Origin: Geobacter sp.
GTDB taxonomy: Bacteria; Desulfobacterota; Desulfuromonadia; Geobacterales; DSM-12255
Direction of reading: 5' to 3'
Length of the DNA: 64,000 nt
Assembly (NCBI GenBank): GCA_009684525.1
Contig: WKKR01000004.1
Coordinates: 292,957 to 356,956, forward strand
Shown here piece by piece: positions 9,301-16,658 of this stretch. Below the pieces are notes generated by a model, which was not told the origin of the DNA, did not search any database, and saw nothing but the letters and a program-made list of their open reading frames with translations. The position numbers and the translations under genes were made by a program. Numbering within the stretch: the stretch's first letter is position 1; each line of letters begins with the position of its first letter.

Positions 9301-9631
9301 CCTGGACCTTGCCTACGAAGAAGCCCGCAAGAGCGGGAGACTGCAAACCCGCGCCCAGCTTCGCGAGGCGATCATCGAAGGGGCAGTGAAACGGATCAGG
9401 CCCAAATTCATGACCACCGCCACCATGTTCCTCGGCCTGGTGCCGATCATGTGGGCCACTGGAACCGGAGCCGACGTGATGAAGCATATCGCGGCGCCGC
9501 TCATCGGCGGCATCTTCACCTCGTTCCTGCTGGAACTGCTGGTCTATCCCGTGATCTACGAACTCTGGAAAGGCCGTGCGCTACGCACCACCCCCCCTGA
9601 GGGGCTGTCGCCGGTCCAAACCGCGCCATAA
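6347..9631 (+). CDS. cusA: CusA/CzcA-type heavy-metal RND efflux pump
   Basis: Inner-membrane proton-driven RND transporter of 1094 residues, the usual length of the HME family. TM1 begins at about residue 12. The TM4 motif GALVDAAIVVVEQ carries the proton-relay Asp, and GVDAETGVFMLLYL in the C-terminal half is typical of CusA/CzcA. Two large periplasmic loops flank the second TM cluster. Sequence type and the Met-rich adaptor favour Cu(I)/Ag(I) export over Co/Zn/Cd, but I did not align the substrate Met triad. No CusC/TolC-like outer-membrane gene adjoins, so the pump must borrow one encoded elsewhere. Confidence 0.92.
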   Translation: MIDRVIEFCAHNRFLVLIIAVIAAVWGWWSLRHLPMDAIPDLSDTQVIIYSRWDRSPDIIEDQVTYPVVSAMLGAPKVKTVRGFSDFGYSFVYVIFEEGTDIYWARSRTQEYLSAVLPRLPQGVRTELGPDATGLGWVYQYALVDTTGTKSLADIRSYQDWYLRYYLKAVPGVAEVAPIGGYARQYQVNVDPNRLQLYGISINRVAEAVRTGNSETGGRLLEFGGTEYMVRGRGYARTLEDFGNIVVSVNEGGGTPIRVKDLGSVTIGPDIRRGVADLNGTGDVVSGIVVMRQGENALTVIDRVKARIREIEPGLPAGMKIVPVYDRSELIRRSIDTLTSTLLEVIITVVLVVFVFLWHPPSALIPAITIPFAVLISFIPLRLMGVNANIMSLGGIAIAIGALVDAAIVVVEQTHKKLEAWELRGRVGDQRSIVLSAIKEVGGPSFFALLVIAVSFLPIFSLEAQEGRLFKPLAYTKTLAMVVAAFLTITLDPALRVMLTHTRQFSFKPRPLSRLLNLFTAAPFKPEQEHPLSRLLIRAYEPVAAWALRKKWVILGGALLSIVAVTPLALRLGSEFMPPLDEGSLLYMPTTMPGISVGEAQKLLQVTDRIIRQFPEVDQVLGKAGRAETSTDPAPLSMLETVITLKPKEQWRSVDTWYSAWAPEWLKVVLRRITPDRISTAALIEQMNEALKLPGLSNAWTMPIKGRIDMLTTGIRTPLGLKISGANLLEMEEIGSQVEATLRTVRGTRSVFAERTGGGYFLDITWNREELARYGLSMDEAQGVVQSAIGGDNVTTAFQGRERYSVNVRYQRDFRADLNGLKKVLVPVEGGKRQVPLGELAEVSVTSGPSMIRNEDGLLTGYVYIDLADRDPQGYIDEATPLLKKIELPPGYAVTWSGQYEAMERVKERLTMVVPITLLLIVGLLYLNTRSAVKTAIVMLAVPFSAVGAVLLLWLLGYHLSVGVWVGLIALLGVDAETGVFMLLYLDLAYEEARKSGRLQTRAQLREAIIEGAVKRIRPKFMTTATMFLGLVPIMWATGTGADVMKHIAAPLIGGIFTSFLLELLVYPVIYELWKGRALRTTPPEGLSPVQTAP

Positions 9632-9649
9632 CCGCTTGAGGAGAACCCG

Positions 9650-10189
9650 ATGCACCTGAACCGACCCATCGCCCGTTCCAGCTTCCTGATGCTCGCAGCA
9701 GCCATGCTGCTGACCGCTGCCGGCCCGCTCACCCTGGCCGGCAGCGCCCTTGCCGCCGAAAGGGCGACCGTCAGGGTCGGGTCGCCCCCCCCTTCCCTCT
9801 CGCTCCCAGACCTCTCCGGCAGGACGCACAGCCTCCCTCAGGAGGGCGCCGGCTCTCCGATGGTGATCCATTTCTGGAACACCGCCTGCCATTTCTGCCT
9901 GGACGAGATGCCGGCCATGGATGCACTCTATCGGAGCAACAGCCGCAAGGGGCTGAAGATCTTTGCCGTCAATGTGGGGGATTCGCGTGAACAGGCGAAG
10001 GAGTTCATCGAGCAGACGGGTGTCTCCTACCCGGTGCTTCTGGACAAAAACCGCGCGGTCTGGGTCAGGTTCGGCCTGACCGGCCTGCCGGCAACCTTTT
10101 TCATCGACAGAAGCGGCACCATCAAACACAAGCTGTTAGGTGCCGCCAGCCGCGAGACTCTTACCCGCTACATCCAGAATCTTTTCTGA
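9650..10189 (+). CDS. TlpA/ResA-like periplasmic thioredoxin
   Basis: Exported thiol-disulfide protein of 179 residues. A signal peptide (ends near ALAA, residue 36) precedes an AhpC/TSA-TlpA fold with the active-site pair C80-H-F-C83 in WNTACHFC and the cis-Pro region LPATFFI. Members reduce cysteines of periplasmic copper or haem proteins. GAGGAG lies just before ATG 9650, and the gene follows cusA by 18 nt, so they are probably co-transcribed. Here it may keep Cys ligands of the copper proteins reduced; this is inferred from context. Confidence 0.88.
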   Translation: MHLNRPIARSSFLMLAAAMLLTAAGPLTLAGSALAAERATVRVGSPPPSLSLPDLSGRTHSLPQEGAGSPMVIHFWNTACHFCLDEMPAMDALYRSNSRKGLKIFAVNVGDSREQAKEFIEQTGVSYPVLLDKNRAVWVRFGLTGLPATFFIDRSGTIKHKLLGAASRETLTRYIQNLF

Positions 10190-10221
10190 AAAGCCGCTGC
10201 ATCCGCATCCCCAATGGCAGA

Positions 10222-10902
10222 TCAGGGCCGGGGATCGGTCACCCGGCCGTCGCGCATCTCGATGATCCGGTCCACCAGCTGTGCCTCGTAGACGATCGGA
10301 TCGTGGCTCGCCATCAGGATGGTCTTCCCCTCGTCCCGGAGCCGCCCCATGATCGCCATGAACTCGTGGGAGAGCCTGGTGTCCAGGTGGGCGGTCGGCT
10401 CGTCGGCAACGACAATGGTCGGGTTGTTGATGAGCGCCCTGGCGATGGCGACCCGCTGCGCCTCCCCCCCCGAAAGCCACTCGATGCGGGCATCCGCCTT
10501 CTGCTGCAGGTCGAACAGGGCCAGGGTGTCGAGGGCGCGCCGGTTGAGGGCCGCAAACCGCTCGTCGGTGGGATAGGCCGGTGCCATGACGTTGTCCAGC
10601 ACCGAGAGCCCCTTGATCAGGTTGAACTGCTGGAAGATGAAGCCGAAGGTGGTCCGCCGGATGCCAGTGAGGAACCGCTCCGGCAGCGAGGTGATCTCCC
10701 GGCCCGAAAGGAAGATGCGGCCGGCCGTGGGACGCGCCATGCAGCCGAGCAGGCTGAGCAGGGTGGTCTTGCCCGAGCCGCTCGGCCCCTTGAGCACCGT
10801 CACTTCCCCCAGCCGCACCTGCAGCGAAACCTCCCGCAACGCCTTGAATTCATTGGACTTGCCCTGATTGAAGACCTTGGTAACCTCGACCACCTCTATC
10901 AT
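10222..10902 (-). CDS. ABC transporter ATPase, LolD/MacB type
   Basis: Cytoplasmic ATP-binding subunit of 226 residues. Walker A is GPSGSGKT (39-46), the signature LSGGEAQRVAIARAL, Walker B VVADEP, then a D-loop AHLD. This is the MacB/LolD/FtsE group that works with FtsX-type permeases rather than a classical transporter. ATG 10902 follows the permease stop by 10 nt. Longer in-frame readings run into the permease gene and are rejected. It is the last gene of the NosL operon and is convergent with the tlpA-like gene, 32 nt away. Confidence 0.9.
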   Translation of the reverse strand: MIEVVEVTKVFNQGKSNEFKALREVSLQVRLGEVTVLKGPSGSGKTTLLSLLGCMARPTAGRIFLSGREITSLPERFLTGIRRTTFGFIFQQFNLIKGLSVLDNVMAPAYPTDERFAALNRRALDTLALFDLQQKADARIEWLSGGEAQRVAIARALINNPTIVVADEPTAHLDTRLSHEFMAIMGRLRDEGKTILMASHDPIVYEAQLVDRIIEMRDGRVTDPRP

Positions 10903-10912
10903 CGTTGGCACC

Positions 10913-12040
10913 TCACGAGCGCATGACCGCATCGGGGTCGACGGTTGCCGCCTGCCACGAGGGGATGATGGTCGCCACCGTGTAGGGGAGCACGGTGAAC
11001 AGGAACAGGGTCGCCAGCTGGCCCAAGTCGATGTACGGGATGAGGCGGAACTCGGGATAGAGCGTGGACCACCCCTTGAGGACCGGCAGAAACAGGGCCG
11101 AGGAGGCATGGAAGACGTGGAGGTACGCCAGGATGGTCCCGACCAGGAAGGCGGTCAGGGAGATGACCTGCCCCTCCCAGAATTTCATCAGCAGAATGTC
11201 CGAGGTCTCCCAGCCGATCGCCTTGAGGATGCCGATCTCCTTGCGCTCCTCGGCAGAGAGGCCGCTTGCCTTGTCCCAGGCAAAGATGATGAAGGCCAGC
11301 CCCCCGGCGGCGAAGATCACCAGCAGCAGCCCGGAACGCCAGCTGAAGACCGCATCGTAGGTCCGCTCGATCTCGGTCCGGACGATGGGGCGGCAGTCGG
11401 GCAGAAGCCGGACGATCTTTTCCGCGATAGTGGTGAATTCGTTCTGATTGCGCACCGTCAGGGCCAGATCGGTGGCAAAGCCGGCGGGAATACCGGACAG
11501 GGCGCGATAGTCCGCCTCGGACATGAGGATCAGGTCTGCCGTGAGGAGCTGGGACGGCTCGTCGAGGACCCTGGCCACCTGGTAGCTCAGGAGCTGTCCG
11601 TCAAAACCGGTGAAGCTTACGGCATCGTTCGCAAAGAGGTTGCGCATCCGCGCAATGCCGCTGCCGATGGCGATCTCTCCCGGTGCCGGGGCATCGTGGT
11701 CCGGGACCATGAGGGTATAGTTGGCCCCGAAGTTCCCATCATAGTAGTACCCCCAGAGCCGCGGCGTTACCGACATCACACCGCGGATAGCGGCGATCTT
11801 TTCGGCATAGGCAAGGGGAATCGGCTGCAGGCGACCGGTAAGCGTGCGCTGGACAATGATCTCCGGGGCGTCGCGTAGGATCAGCCGGGCCTCGTGACGG
11901 AGTGCATGGGCGAAAAACATCACCGACGCCAGGAGGAAGACAACCAGGATATAGACGCAGAGCAGGGCGCCGTTCTTCCCCTTGCGCCGCACAAGCGCCG
12001 CCAGGGTGAAATCGATGATATGTCGCTGTCGTTCAATCAC
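10913..12040 (-). CDS. FtsX-type ABC permease
   Basis: Inner-membrane permease of 375 residues with one N-terminal TM (about 27-47), a large periplasmic MacB-PCD-like domain, and three C-terminal TMs. The motif EIGILKAIGWETSDI is diagnostic for FtsX/MacB/LolC proteins. The GTG at 12040 is preferred as start because it overlaps the preceding stop (GTGATTGA) and has GGAGG 11 nt upstream; a TTG six bases earlier is the alternative. It pairs with the ATPase downstream. Such transporters extract lipoproteins or act mechanically. Its association with NosL proteins suggests a part in periplasmic metal-protein handling. Confidence 0.85.
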   Translation of the reverse strand: MIERQRHIIDFTLAALVRRKGKNGALLCVYILVVFLLASVMFFAHALRHEARLILRDAPEIIVQRTLTGRLQPIPLAYAEKIAAIRGVMSVTPRLWGYYYDGNFGANYTLMVPDHDAPAPGEIAIGSGIARMRNLFANDAVSFTGFDGQLLSYQVARVLDEPSQLLTADLILMSEADYRALSGIPAGFATDLALTVRNQNEFTTIAEKIVRLLPDCRPIVRTEIERTYDAVFSWRSGLLLVIFAAGGLAFIIFAWDKASGLSAEERKEIGILKAIGWETSDILLMKFWEGQVISLTAFLVGTILAYLHVFHASSALFLPVLKGWSTLYPEFRLIPYIDLGQLATLFLFTVLPYTVATIIPSWQAATVDPDAVMRS

Positions 12041-12350
12041 GTCTGACAACGCCTCCGGTGAGATGAGGGGGAGGCTGCAGGAGCGAGCCGGAGGGGAAAT
12101 GTTCCAGAGCACCGGGGGAGCTCTGGAATGGGGTGGAAAGGTCGGCCATGGAGGGATGACGGGTATAGTTCGCCTCAGTGAAGAGACAGAGGTCGGTGAG
12201 CCGGAGATCCCCGGCAAGGAGCGCCATCCGGTCGACCTCGCTCCGGGCGGCGGCAACGCGCCACCGCCCGGAAACGAGCAACAGGGACAGGAGAATGGTC
12301 AGGCAGGCAAGGAGCGCCATGAACCGGGTAACGGGACGGATCGTCATCAA
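12033..12350 (-). CDS. small membrane-anchored protein in NosL-ABC operon
   Basis: Protein of 105 residues with one N-terminal TM (about 9-27) and a periplasmic tail containing TPFQSSPGALEHFPSG. I recognise no family. Its start overlaps the upstream nosL-like stop (ATGA at 12347-12350) and its stop overlaps the permease start, so it is coupled on both sides and almost certainly expressed. The small size, single TM and position between chaperone and permease suggest an accessory subunit of the ABC complex. No function is shown by the sequence itself. Confidence 0.75.
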   Translation of the reverse strand: MMTIRPVTRFMALLACLTILLSLLLVSGRWRVAAARSEVDRMALLAGDLRLTDLCLFTEANYTRHPSMADLSTPFQSSPGALEHFPSGSLLQPPPHLTGGVVRRD

Positions 12351-12832
12351 TCCAGATCCTTCACCACCTGGGGCGTGACCTCCCTGAAACGGAGGAGACG
12401 CTTCCCCTTGTGATCCTTCATGAATTCGCGGGCATCCTTTTCCCTGGCAAAGGGGACGAGTTCACGCCCCATGGGACCGTAGACGTCGCTGCCGGAAACA
12501 TACCAGGCACTAATGCCGTCCACCGGGACAAGGCTGTAGTAGTCGGTGACAAACAACCCCGTCATGTTCACCCCCTGCTTAACCTTGCGATATTCCGCCG
12601 GTTTCTGCAGGTATTTGAACATGTCCTTCGCCCCGTCGAAAAAGACCGTGCTGCCGTCGTTGTACTGGATCTGGGCGGCAAAATCGGGGAATTTCGCTAC
12701 GAACATCCCGCAGACCGGGCACTTATCGGCTCCGGCCGGCTTCTTCGGCCCTTTGGCCGGGGTGGCCCAGCCCAGGGACGCCACCAGGACCACGCACAAA
12801 ATGGTCAGAAGATAGGGGATCGGGCGTCTCAA
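12347..12832 (-). CDS. NosL-family copper-binding protein (second copy)
   Basis: Exported protein of 161 residues. A signal peptide (residues 1-23) precedes the NosL domain, opening with C38-P-V-C41-G-M43 and followed by a conserved Phe-rich region (FFDGAKDMFKYL). NosL is known as a Cu(I) chaperone for the nitrous oxide reductase CuZ site. No nosZ is present here, so another copper client is likely. It lacks a lipobox and so appears soluble in the periplasm. It overlaps the upstream nosL-like gene by 4 nt (12829-12832) and the downstream small gene by 4 nt. Confidence 0.87.
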   Translation of the reverse strand: MRRPIPYLLTILCVVLVASLGWATPAKGPKKPAGADKCPVCGMFVAKFPDFAAQIQYNDGSTVFFDGAKDMFKYLQKPAEYRKVKQGVNMTGLFVTDYYSLVPVDGISAWYVSGSDVYGPMGRELVPFAREKDAREFMKDHKGKRLLRFREVTPQVVKDLD

Positions 12833-13329
12833 TGGTGCATCTCTTCATGCCCGTGCGGCATCATGACGGGCTTCTTTTTCCCCTGCTTGGGAGACTTGGA
12901 CGCGGCCTTGAGCGCTGCGTCATAGGTAACGATGGTGCCGCCGAACTCCTTGACGAACTTCTCCGCATCGGCCTTGGCGGCAAATGCCCACTTGGGCTCC
13001 ATGGTCATGACACCCTTCTTGCTCCCCCCCATGACCCAGGTAGCGGTCTTGGCGTCGATGAGTTCCTTGGTGTTGTAATCCGCTACTTTAACCGCCTTCA
13101 CCTTCTTGCCGGGGTTTGCGGCCAGGTCGACTGCGACGCAGTTGATGCTGCAGGTCCCGACACTGGTGCCGTCGGCATACTCGATGAGCATCCGGCTGTG
13201 ACTGAACGTGGTGCGATTCATGCCGCAGTGAACGCAGTCGGCAGGCGGTTCGACGGTAGCTGCCCAGGCAGCGCCTGCACCAAAGGCAACGAGTCCCAGC
13301 AGTAACACCAGCATCATCATCCGTTTCAT
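12829..13329 (-). CDS. NosL-family copper-binding protein (first copy)
   Basis: Exported protein of 166 residues, first gene of the operon. A Sec signal ends at AWA-A (residue 23/24). The NosL domain has C32-V-H-C35-G-M37 and a second Cys pair, C60-SIN-C64, which the downstream copy lacks. The C-terminus is metal-loving (MMPHGHEEMHH). The different Cys content and the His tail suggest the two copies do not do the same job, for example scavenger versus donor; this is inferred. The start ATG 13329 follows AAGGAG. A promoter lies at about 13434. Confidence 0.87.
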   Translation of the reverse strand: MKRMMMLVLLLGLVAFGAGAAWAATVEPPADCVHCGMNRTTFSHSRMLIEYADGTSVGTCSINCVAVDLAANPGKKVKAVKVADYNTKELIDAKTATWVMGGSKKGVMTMEPKWAFAAKADAEKFVKEFGGTIVTYDAALKAASKSPKQGKKKPVMMPHGHEEMHH

Positions 13330-13433
13330 GGCATCTCCTTGCGCCGTCTGACCGGCGGGTTTCCCCTGGCGACAGCATGGGTAGTAGGCACGGAGCCGTC
13401 GGCGGCACCGTTGCTGATCGTAATATGGATATT

Positions 13434-13439
13434 ACTATA
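13434..13439 (-). promoter_or_regulatory. extended -10 promoter element for NosL operon
   Basis: Read on the minus strand the sequence is TGGTATAGT, an extended -10 (TATAGT at 13439-13434) with no convincing -35. It sits about 105 nt upstream of the first nosL-like start, in an AT-rich stretch that contrasts with the GC-rich surroundings. Confidence 0.45.
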
Positions 13440-13451
13440 CCAGCAATATTG

Positions 13452-14789
13452 CTATGCGCCACTCACGTCGAGGGCGCCCAGCAACAGGGAGGGGGACGCA
13501 ACGGTGCCGAAGAAGCGGAGATCGTCCCCCACCCCCTCGACAGCCCTGAACAGTTCCTGGATGTTGCCGGAGATGGCGATCCCCTTGACCGGAACCGTCA
13601 CCACGCCGTTTTCGATGAGAAACCCGGCAGCACCGACCGAGAAATCCCCGGAGATCGCATTGGCCGTATGCATGCCGATCACGTCGGTGAGGAGAATGCC
13701 TCTGTTGATCCCTGCCAGCAGCTGCGCCGCAGGGGTGGTGCCATTCTCGATAAAGAAATTGGTCACCCCCATGTGGGGCAGCCCCTTTGCCCCGCCGCGA
13801 ACCGCATTGCCGGTCGATGCGCAGCCGTCCTTGCAGCCGCAGTAGCTGTCGTAGAGGAATCTCAGCAGTCTCCCCTCCTCCACGACCACGTTGTCGCGGC
13901 ACGGCACCCCCTCGCCGTCAAACGGAGCGGTAGCCATCCCCCCGGCCAGGGTGCCGTCGTCGCGAATCCTGAGCAGCGGCGAAAAGAGCTGTTGCCCCAG
14001 CTTGCCGTCCAGAAGCGATTTCCCCTTCTGGACGCTCTCGGCCAGAAACGACGGCGCCAGCACCTCCAGGATCTCTCCGGCAACATGGCTGTCCATGACC
14101 GCGGGGCAGCGCATGGTGGGGATCTTCCGGGCACCCAGGAGGCCGGTGGCCTTCACTGCGGCTCTGGCGGCGATCTCGTCCACGCTCACCCCGGAAAAGG
14201 CGGTGCTGAACCCGAAGTCCCACCCCATCTGGGAGTCTCCCTCGGCCTCGGCCACCACGGCGATGCTGGAAGAGACCGAGGTGCCGCGGTAGCTTCCGTT
14301 CACCCCCAGCGAGTTCCTGATCGCCACGCTGTAGGCGTTTTCGCCGTAGCTGCTCTTCCTGACCCGCTTCACGCGCGGGTCGGCCGCCAGGGTCAGGCGC
14401 TCCAGGGCCATGGCCCGGCCGATCTTTTCCTCTTCCGGAACCGCTGCCAGCTCCGGGTCGAACAGCCCAGCCAATGCGGGGTATTCCTGGGGAAGGGGGA
14501 GCCCGTTGCATGCGTCAGGGGTCTGGGTTGCCGCACCCACCAGGGCATTGTCGATCATGCGGGAAAGGTCCTTTTCGTCCATGCTGGTCGCGTAGGAGAA
14601 CCCGAGCCCCTGCCCCTTGAGCACCCGCACGCTTACCCCCACCGGAGCGGAGCAGCGGAAGGTATCCACTGTCTGATCCTTCACCTCGATGGAGAGGTTG
14701 CGCGACGCCCCGGCCATGATCTCCCAGCCATCCAGAGCACGCCCCTTGAGGAGCGATTCTATCCGTTCGACGATCTCGTGCAGTTCCAT
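13452..14789 (-). CDS. pmbA: TldD/PmbA-family peptidase-related protein (PmbA/TldE)
   Basis: Protein of 445 residues, the normal length for PmbA (TldE). With TldD it forms a cytoplasmic metalloprotease that processes modified peptides and some leaderless substrates. The N-terminal domain contains GVSVRVLKGQGLGFSYA, and the C-terminal half has the family block GMHTANAISGDFSVGAAGFLIENG. PmbA subunits lack the HExxxH zinc site that TldD carries, and none is visible here. No tldD neighbour is seen in the window. AGGAGG lies just upstream of ATG 14789. The gene is divergent from the TIR gene. Confidence 0.9.
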   Translation of the reverse strand: MELHEIVERIESLLKGRALDGWEIMAGASRNLSIEVKDQTVDTFRCSAPVGVSVRVLKGQGLGFSYATSMDEKDLSRMIDNALVGAATQTPDACNGLPLPQEYPALAGLFDPELAAVPEEEKIGRAMALERLTLAADPRVKRVRKSSYGENAYSVAIRNSLGVNGSYRGTSVSSSIAVVAEAEGDSQMGWDFGFSTAFSGVSVDEIAARAAVKATGLLGARKIPTMRCPAVMDSHVAGEILEVLAPSFLAESVQKGKSLLDGKLGQQLFSPLLRIRDDGTLAGGMATAPFDGEGVPCRDNVVVEEGRLLRFLYDSYCGCKDGCASTGNAVRGGAKGLPHMGVTNFFIENGTTPAAQLLAGINRGILLTDVIGMHTANAISGDFSVGAAGFLIENGVVTVPVKGIAISGNIQELFRAVEGVGDDLRFFGTVASPSLLLGALDVSGA

Positions 14790-14967
14790 GACACCCTCCT
14801 GCCGCTGTTTTCCGGAAAAGAGCCGTTTCCAGAAACTAGACTATAGCCGGTCTTTCCCCAATACTCAACCCGGCAACTGTTACAGCGCGATAATCGCATT
14901 ATCCGGGGCGATTCCGCACATCCGGCATGCACCTCGTCGCATTATGAGAATTTTCTTGGAATATCAT

Positions 14968-14996
14968 TTTACAGACTGTCTGCCGGTGAGTATATT
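14968..14996 (+). promoter_or_regulatory. sigma-70 promoter of TIR-PASTA gene
   Basis: TTTACA at 14968-14973 and TATATT at 14991-14996 are separated by exactly 17 nt. Transcription would start near 15003 and give a leader of about 50 nt. The TIR gene therefore appears to be constitutively transcribed from its own strong promoter, divergent from pmbA. Confidence 0.7.
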
Positions 14997-15053
14997 TTTA
15001 CAGTCACCATCGGACAATTCTCATGTACTACGAATCAGATCAGGGGCTTAATC

Positions 15054-16658
15054 ATGGACACGATCTTGATCAGCTACCGCAGGGAAGAGAGTGCCGGCCA
15101 CGCCGGCCGGATCTATGACCGGCTGTGCGAGAAATTTGGCAGAAACCGGGTCTTCATTGATGTCTCGGCAGTCGAACCGGGCCTGGATATTGCGGAGGCC
15201 GTCGACCGGACCGTCGGCTCGTGCGCCGTGCTCCTGGTCGTGATCGACAGGAAGTGGCTGGGGTGCGTCGATGCCGCCGGCAAGCGCTGTCTGGACGACC
15301 CGCAGGACATTGTCCGCCTGGAGGTAGGAACGGCCCTGCGGCGCAAGATCAGGGTGGTTCCGGTGCTGGTGCAGAACGCGGCCATGCCCGCCGAGTCAAA
15401 CCTCCCGGAAGACTTAAAACAACTGGCCCGCCGCAATCCGATCGAGATCGGCGAGAGCCACTGGGAAGCGGAACTGACACAACTGACAGGCACCCTGGGA
15501 CGAATCCTGAACGGAGCAACAGCCGCTGCTCCCCAGCCGGAAACGACCGAACCGAAACCTGCTCTGCCAAAACAGAAGTTCCGTCTCAACTGGGTGATCA
15601 GCTCGATCACGGCAGTGGTCGTAGCGCTGACCGGGCTGCTTTCCAGCATAGAATCGTTCCGCGATGCCTTTGTCCGGGTGTTCAAGGGACCACCGGCACA
15701 AACGACCACGACGACATCGCAGCCAACCGGCACCACCGTTGCGCCACCCGGTGAAAAGGGCACGGCAGCCGAAACGGCTACAACCCCGAAGGAGACCGGC
15801 ACGCCGGCAGATCCTGCGACGGGAACAGCGCCGGGACCTGCCAGGCCCGGCGTCGTCACCGTGCCGAATCTCACCGGGCAAACCCTGGACCGGGCCGTCG
15901 CCATTTTGAAAAAGGCAGGGCTGGTTGCGGGAGACGTCGAGGAACGCGAATCCGCCACAGCCAGGCCGGGGACCGTCATCTCGCAGTCGCCGCGGTCCGG
16001 CAGCACGATTGCACGGGGAAAGCCGGTACGCCTGGTCACTGCGGTTCGGTCGCCTGAACCGGCGCTGGTGACGGTACCGAATGTCGTGCGCCAACCCCTG
16101 GAACGGGCGGTACAGGTTCTGGTGGCCGCAGGGCTTCGGCCGGGTGCCGAAAAAACGCGCCCCACCGATGCGGCACGCCCCGGAACAGTCCTCGACCAGA
16201 AGATCAGGGGCGGCTCCCAGGCGCAGCGGGGGACAGCGGTGGACCTGCTGGTCGCCGTAGCGCCTGCTCCGGGCGATGCGACAGGGGATTCGGCACAGCC
16301 TGCCCGCAAGGTGGCTGCCAGGGGGAATCTGGATGTTCGGCAGACCTATCAGTTCGACCTGGATACGGGAAGGGTGACACAAAACGATGCGGACTTCTGG
16401 TTCGAGGCACAAACGGCGACGGAGCGCTACCTGACCCCGCAAAACGGCGCTGCGATGGCAGTCTCCACCCAGCGGGTCGACTACCAGGTCTGTGCCGCCG
16501 CAAACTTCGCCACCCAGCGCTTCCCGGTGGACAGACTGCCGGAAAACCGCTTTTTCTGCGTCCGCACCAGTCGCGGCAAGATTGCCATCATCAAGCTGCG
16601 GGAACAGGTCGGGCCGAGCCCCGGTATCATGAAGATCAGCTTTGTCAGATGGGAATGA
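15054..16658 (+). CDS. TIR-transmembrane-PASTA protein, candidate envelope-sensing TIR effector
   Basis: Membrane protein of 534 residues. Residues 1-150 form a bacterial TIR domain: ISYRREES at the start, FIDV in the second strand, and VRLEVGTALRR with E90 at the position of the catalytic Glu of NAD-cleaving TIRs. A TM segment lies at about 179-197. A Thr/Pro-rich linker (212-264) leads to two PASTA repeats (about 267-331 and 338-403), each beginning VTVPN. The last 110 residues form an unrecognised domain with three cysteines. Predicted topology is cytoplasmic TIR with periplasmic PASTA. PASTA domains usually bind cell-wall fragments, so sensing peptidoglycan is a reasonable inference. It overlaps rsgA by 10 nt. 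Confidence 0.85.
   Translation: MDTILISYRREESAGHAGRIYDRLCEKFGRNRVFIDVSAVEPGLDIAEAVDRTVGSCAVLLVVIDRKWLGCVDAAGKRCLDDPQDIVRLEVGTALRRKIRVVPVLVQNAAMPAESNLPEDLKQLARRNPIEIGESHWEAELTQLTGTLGRILNGATAAAPQPETTEPKPALPKQKFRLNWVISSITAVVVALTGLLSSIESFRDAFVRVFKGPPAQTTTTTSQPTGTTVAPPGEKGTAAETATTPKETGTPADPATGTAPGPARPGVVTVPNLTGQTLDRAVAILKKAGLVAGDVEERESATARPGTVISQSPRSGSTIARGKPVRLVTAVRSPEPALVTVPNVVRQPLERAVQVLVAAGLRPGAEKTRPTDAARPGTVLDQKIRGGSQAQRGTAVDLLVAVAPAPGDATGDSAQPARKVAARGNLDVRQTYQFDLDTGRVTQNDADFWFEAQTATERYLTPQNGAAMAVSTQRVDYQVCAAANFATQRFPVDRLPENRFFCVRTSRGKIAIIKLREQVGPSPGIMKISFVRWE

Noticed and set aside
10903..11109. N-terminal extension of the ABC ATPase
   Set aside because: It overlaps the permease coding sequence and reads as Ser/Arg/Pro-rich noise. 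MIEVVEVTKVF at 10902 is the normal family start.
13377..14846. 489-codon frame opposite pmbA
   Set aside because: It is the reverse reading of a clear PmbA/TldE gene, with no start signal or similarity to any family.
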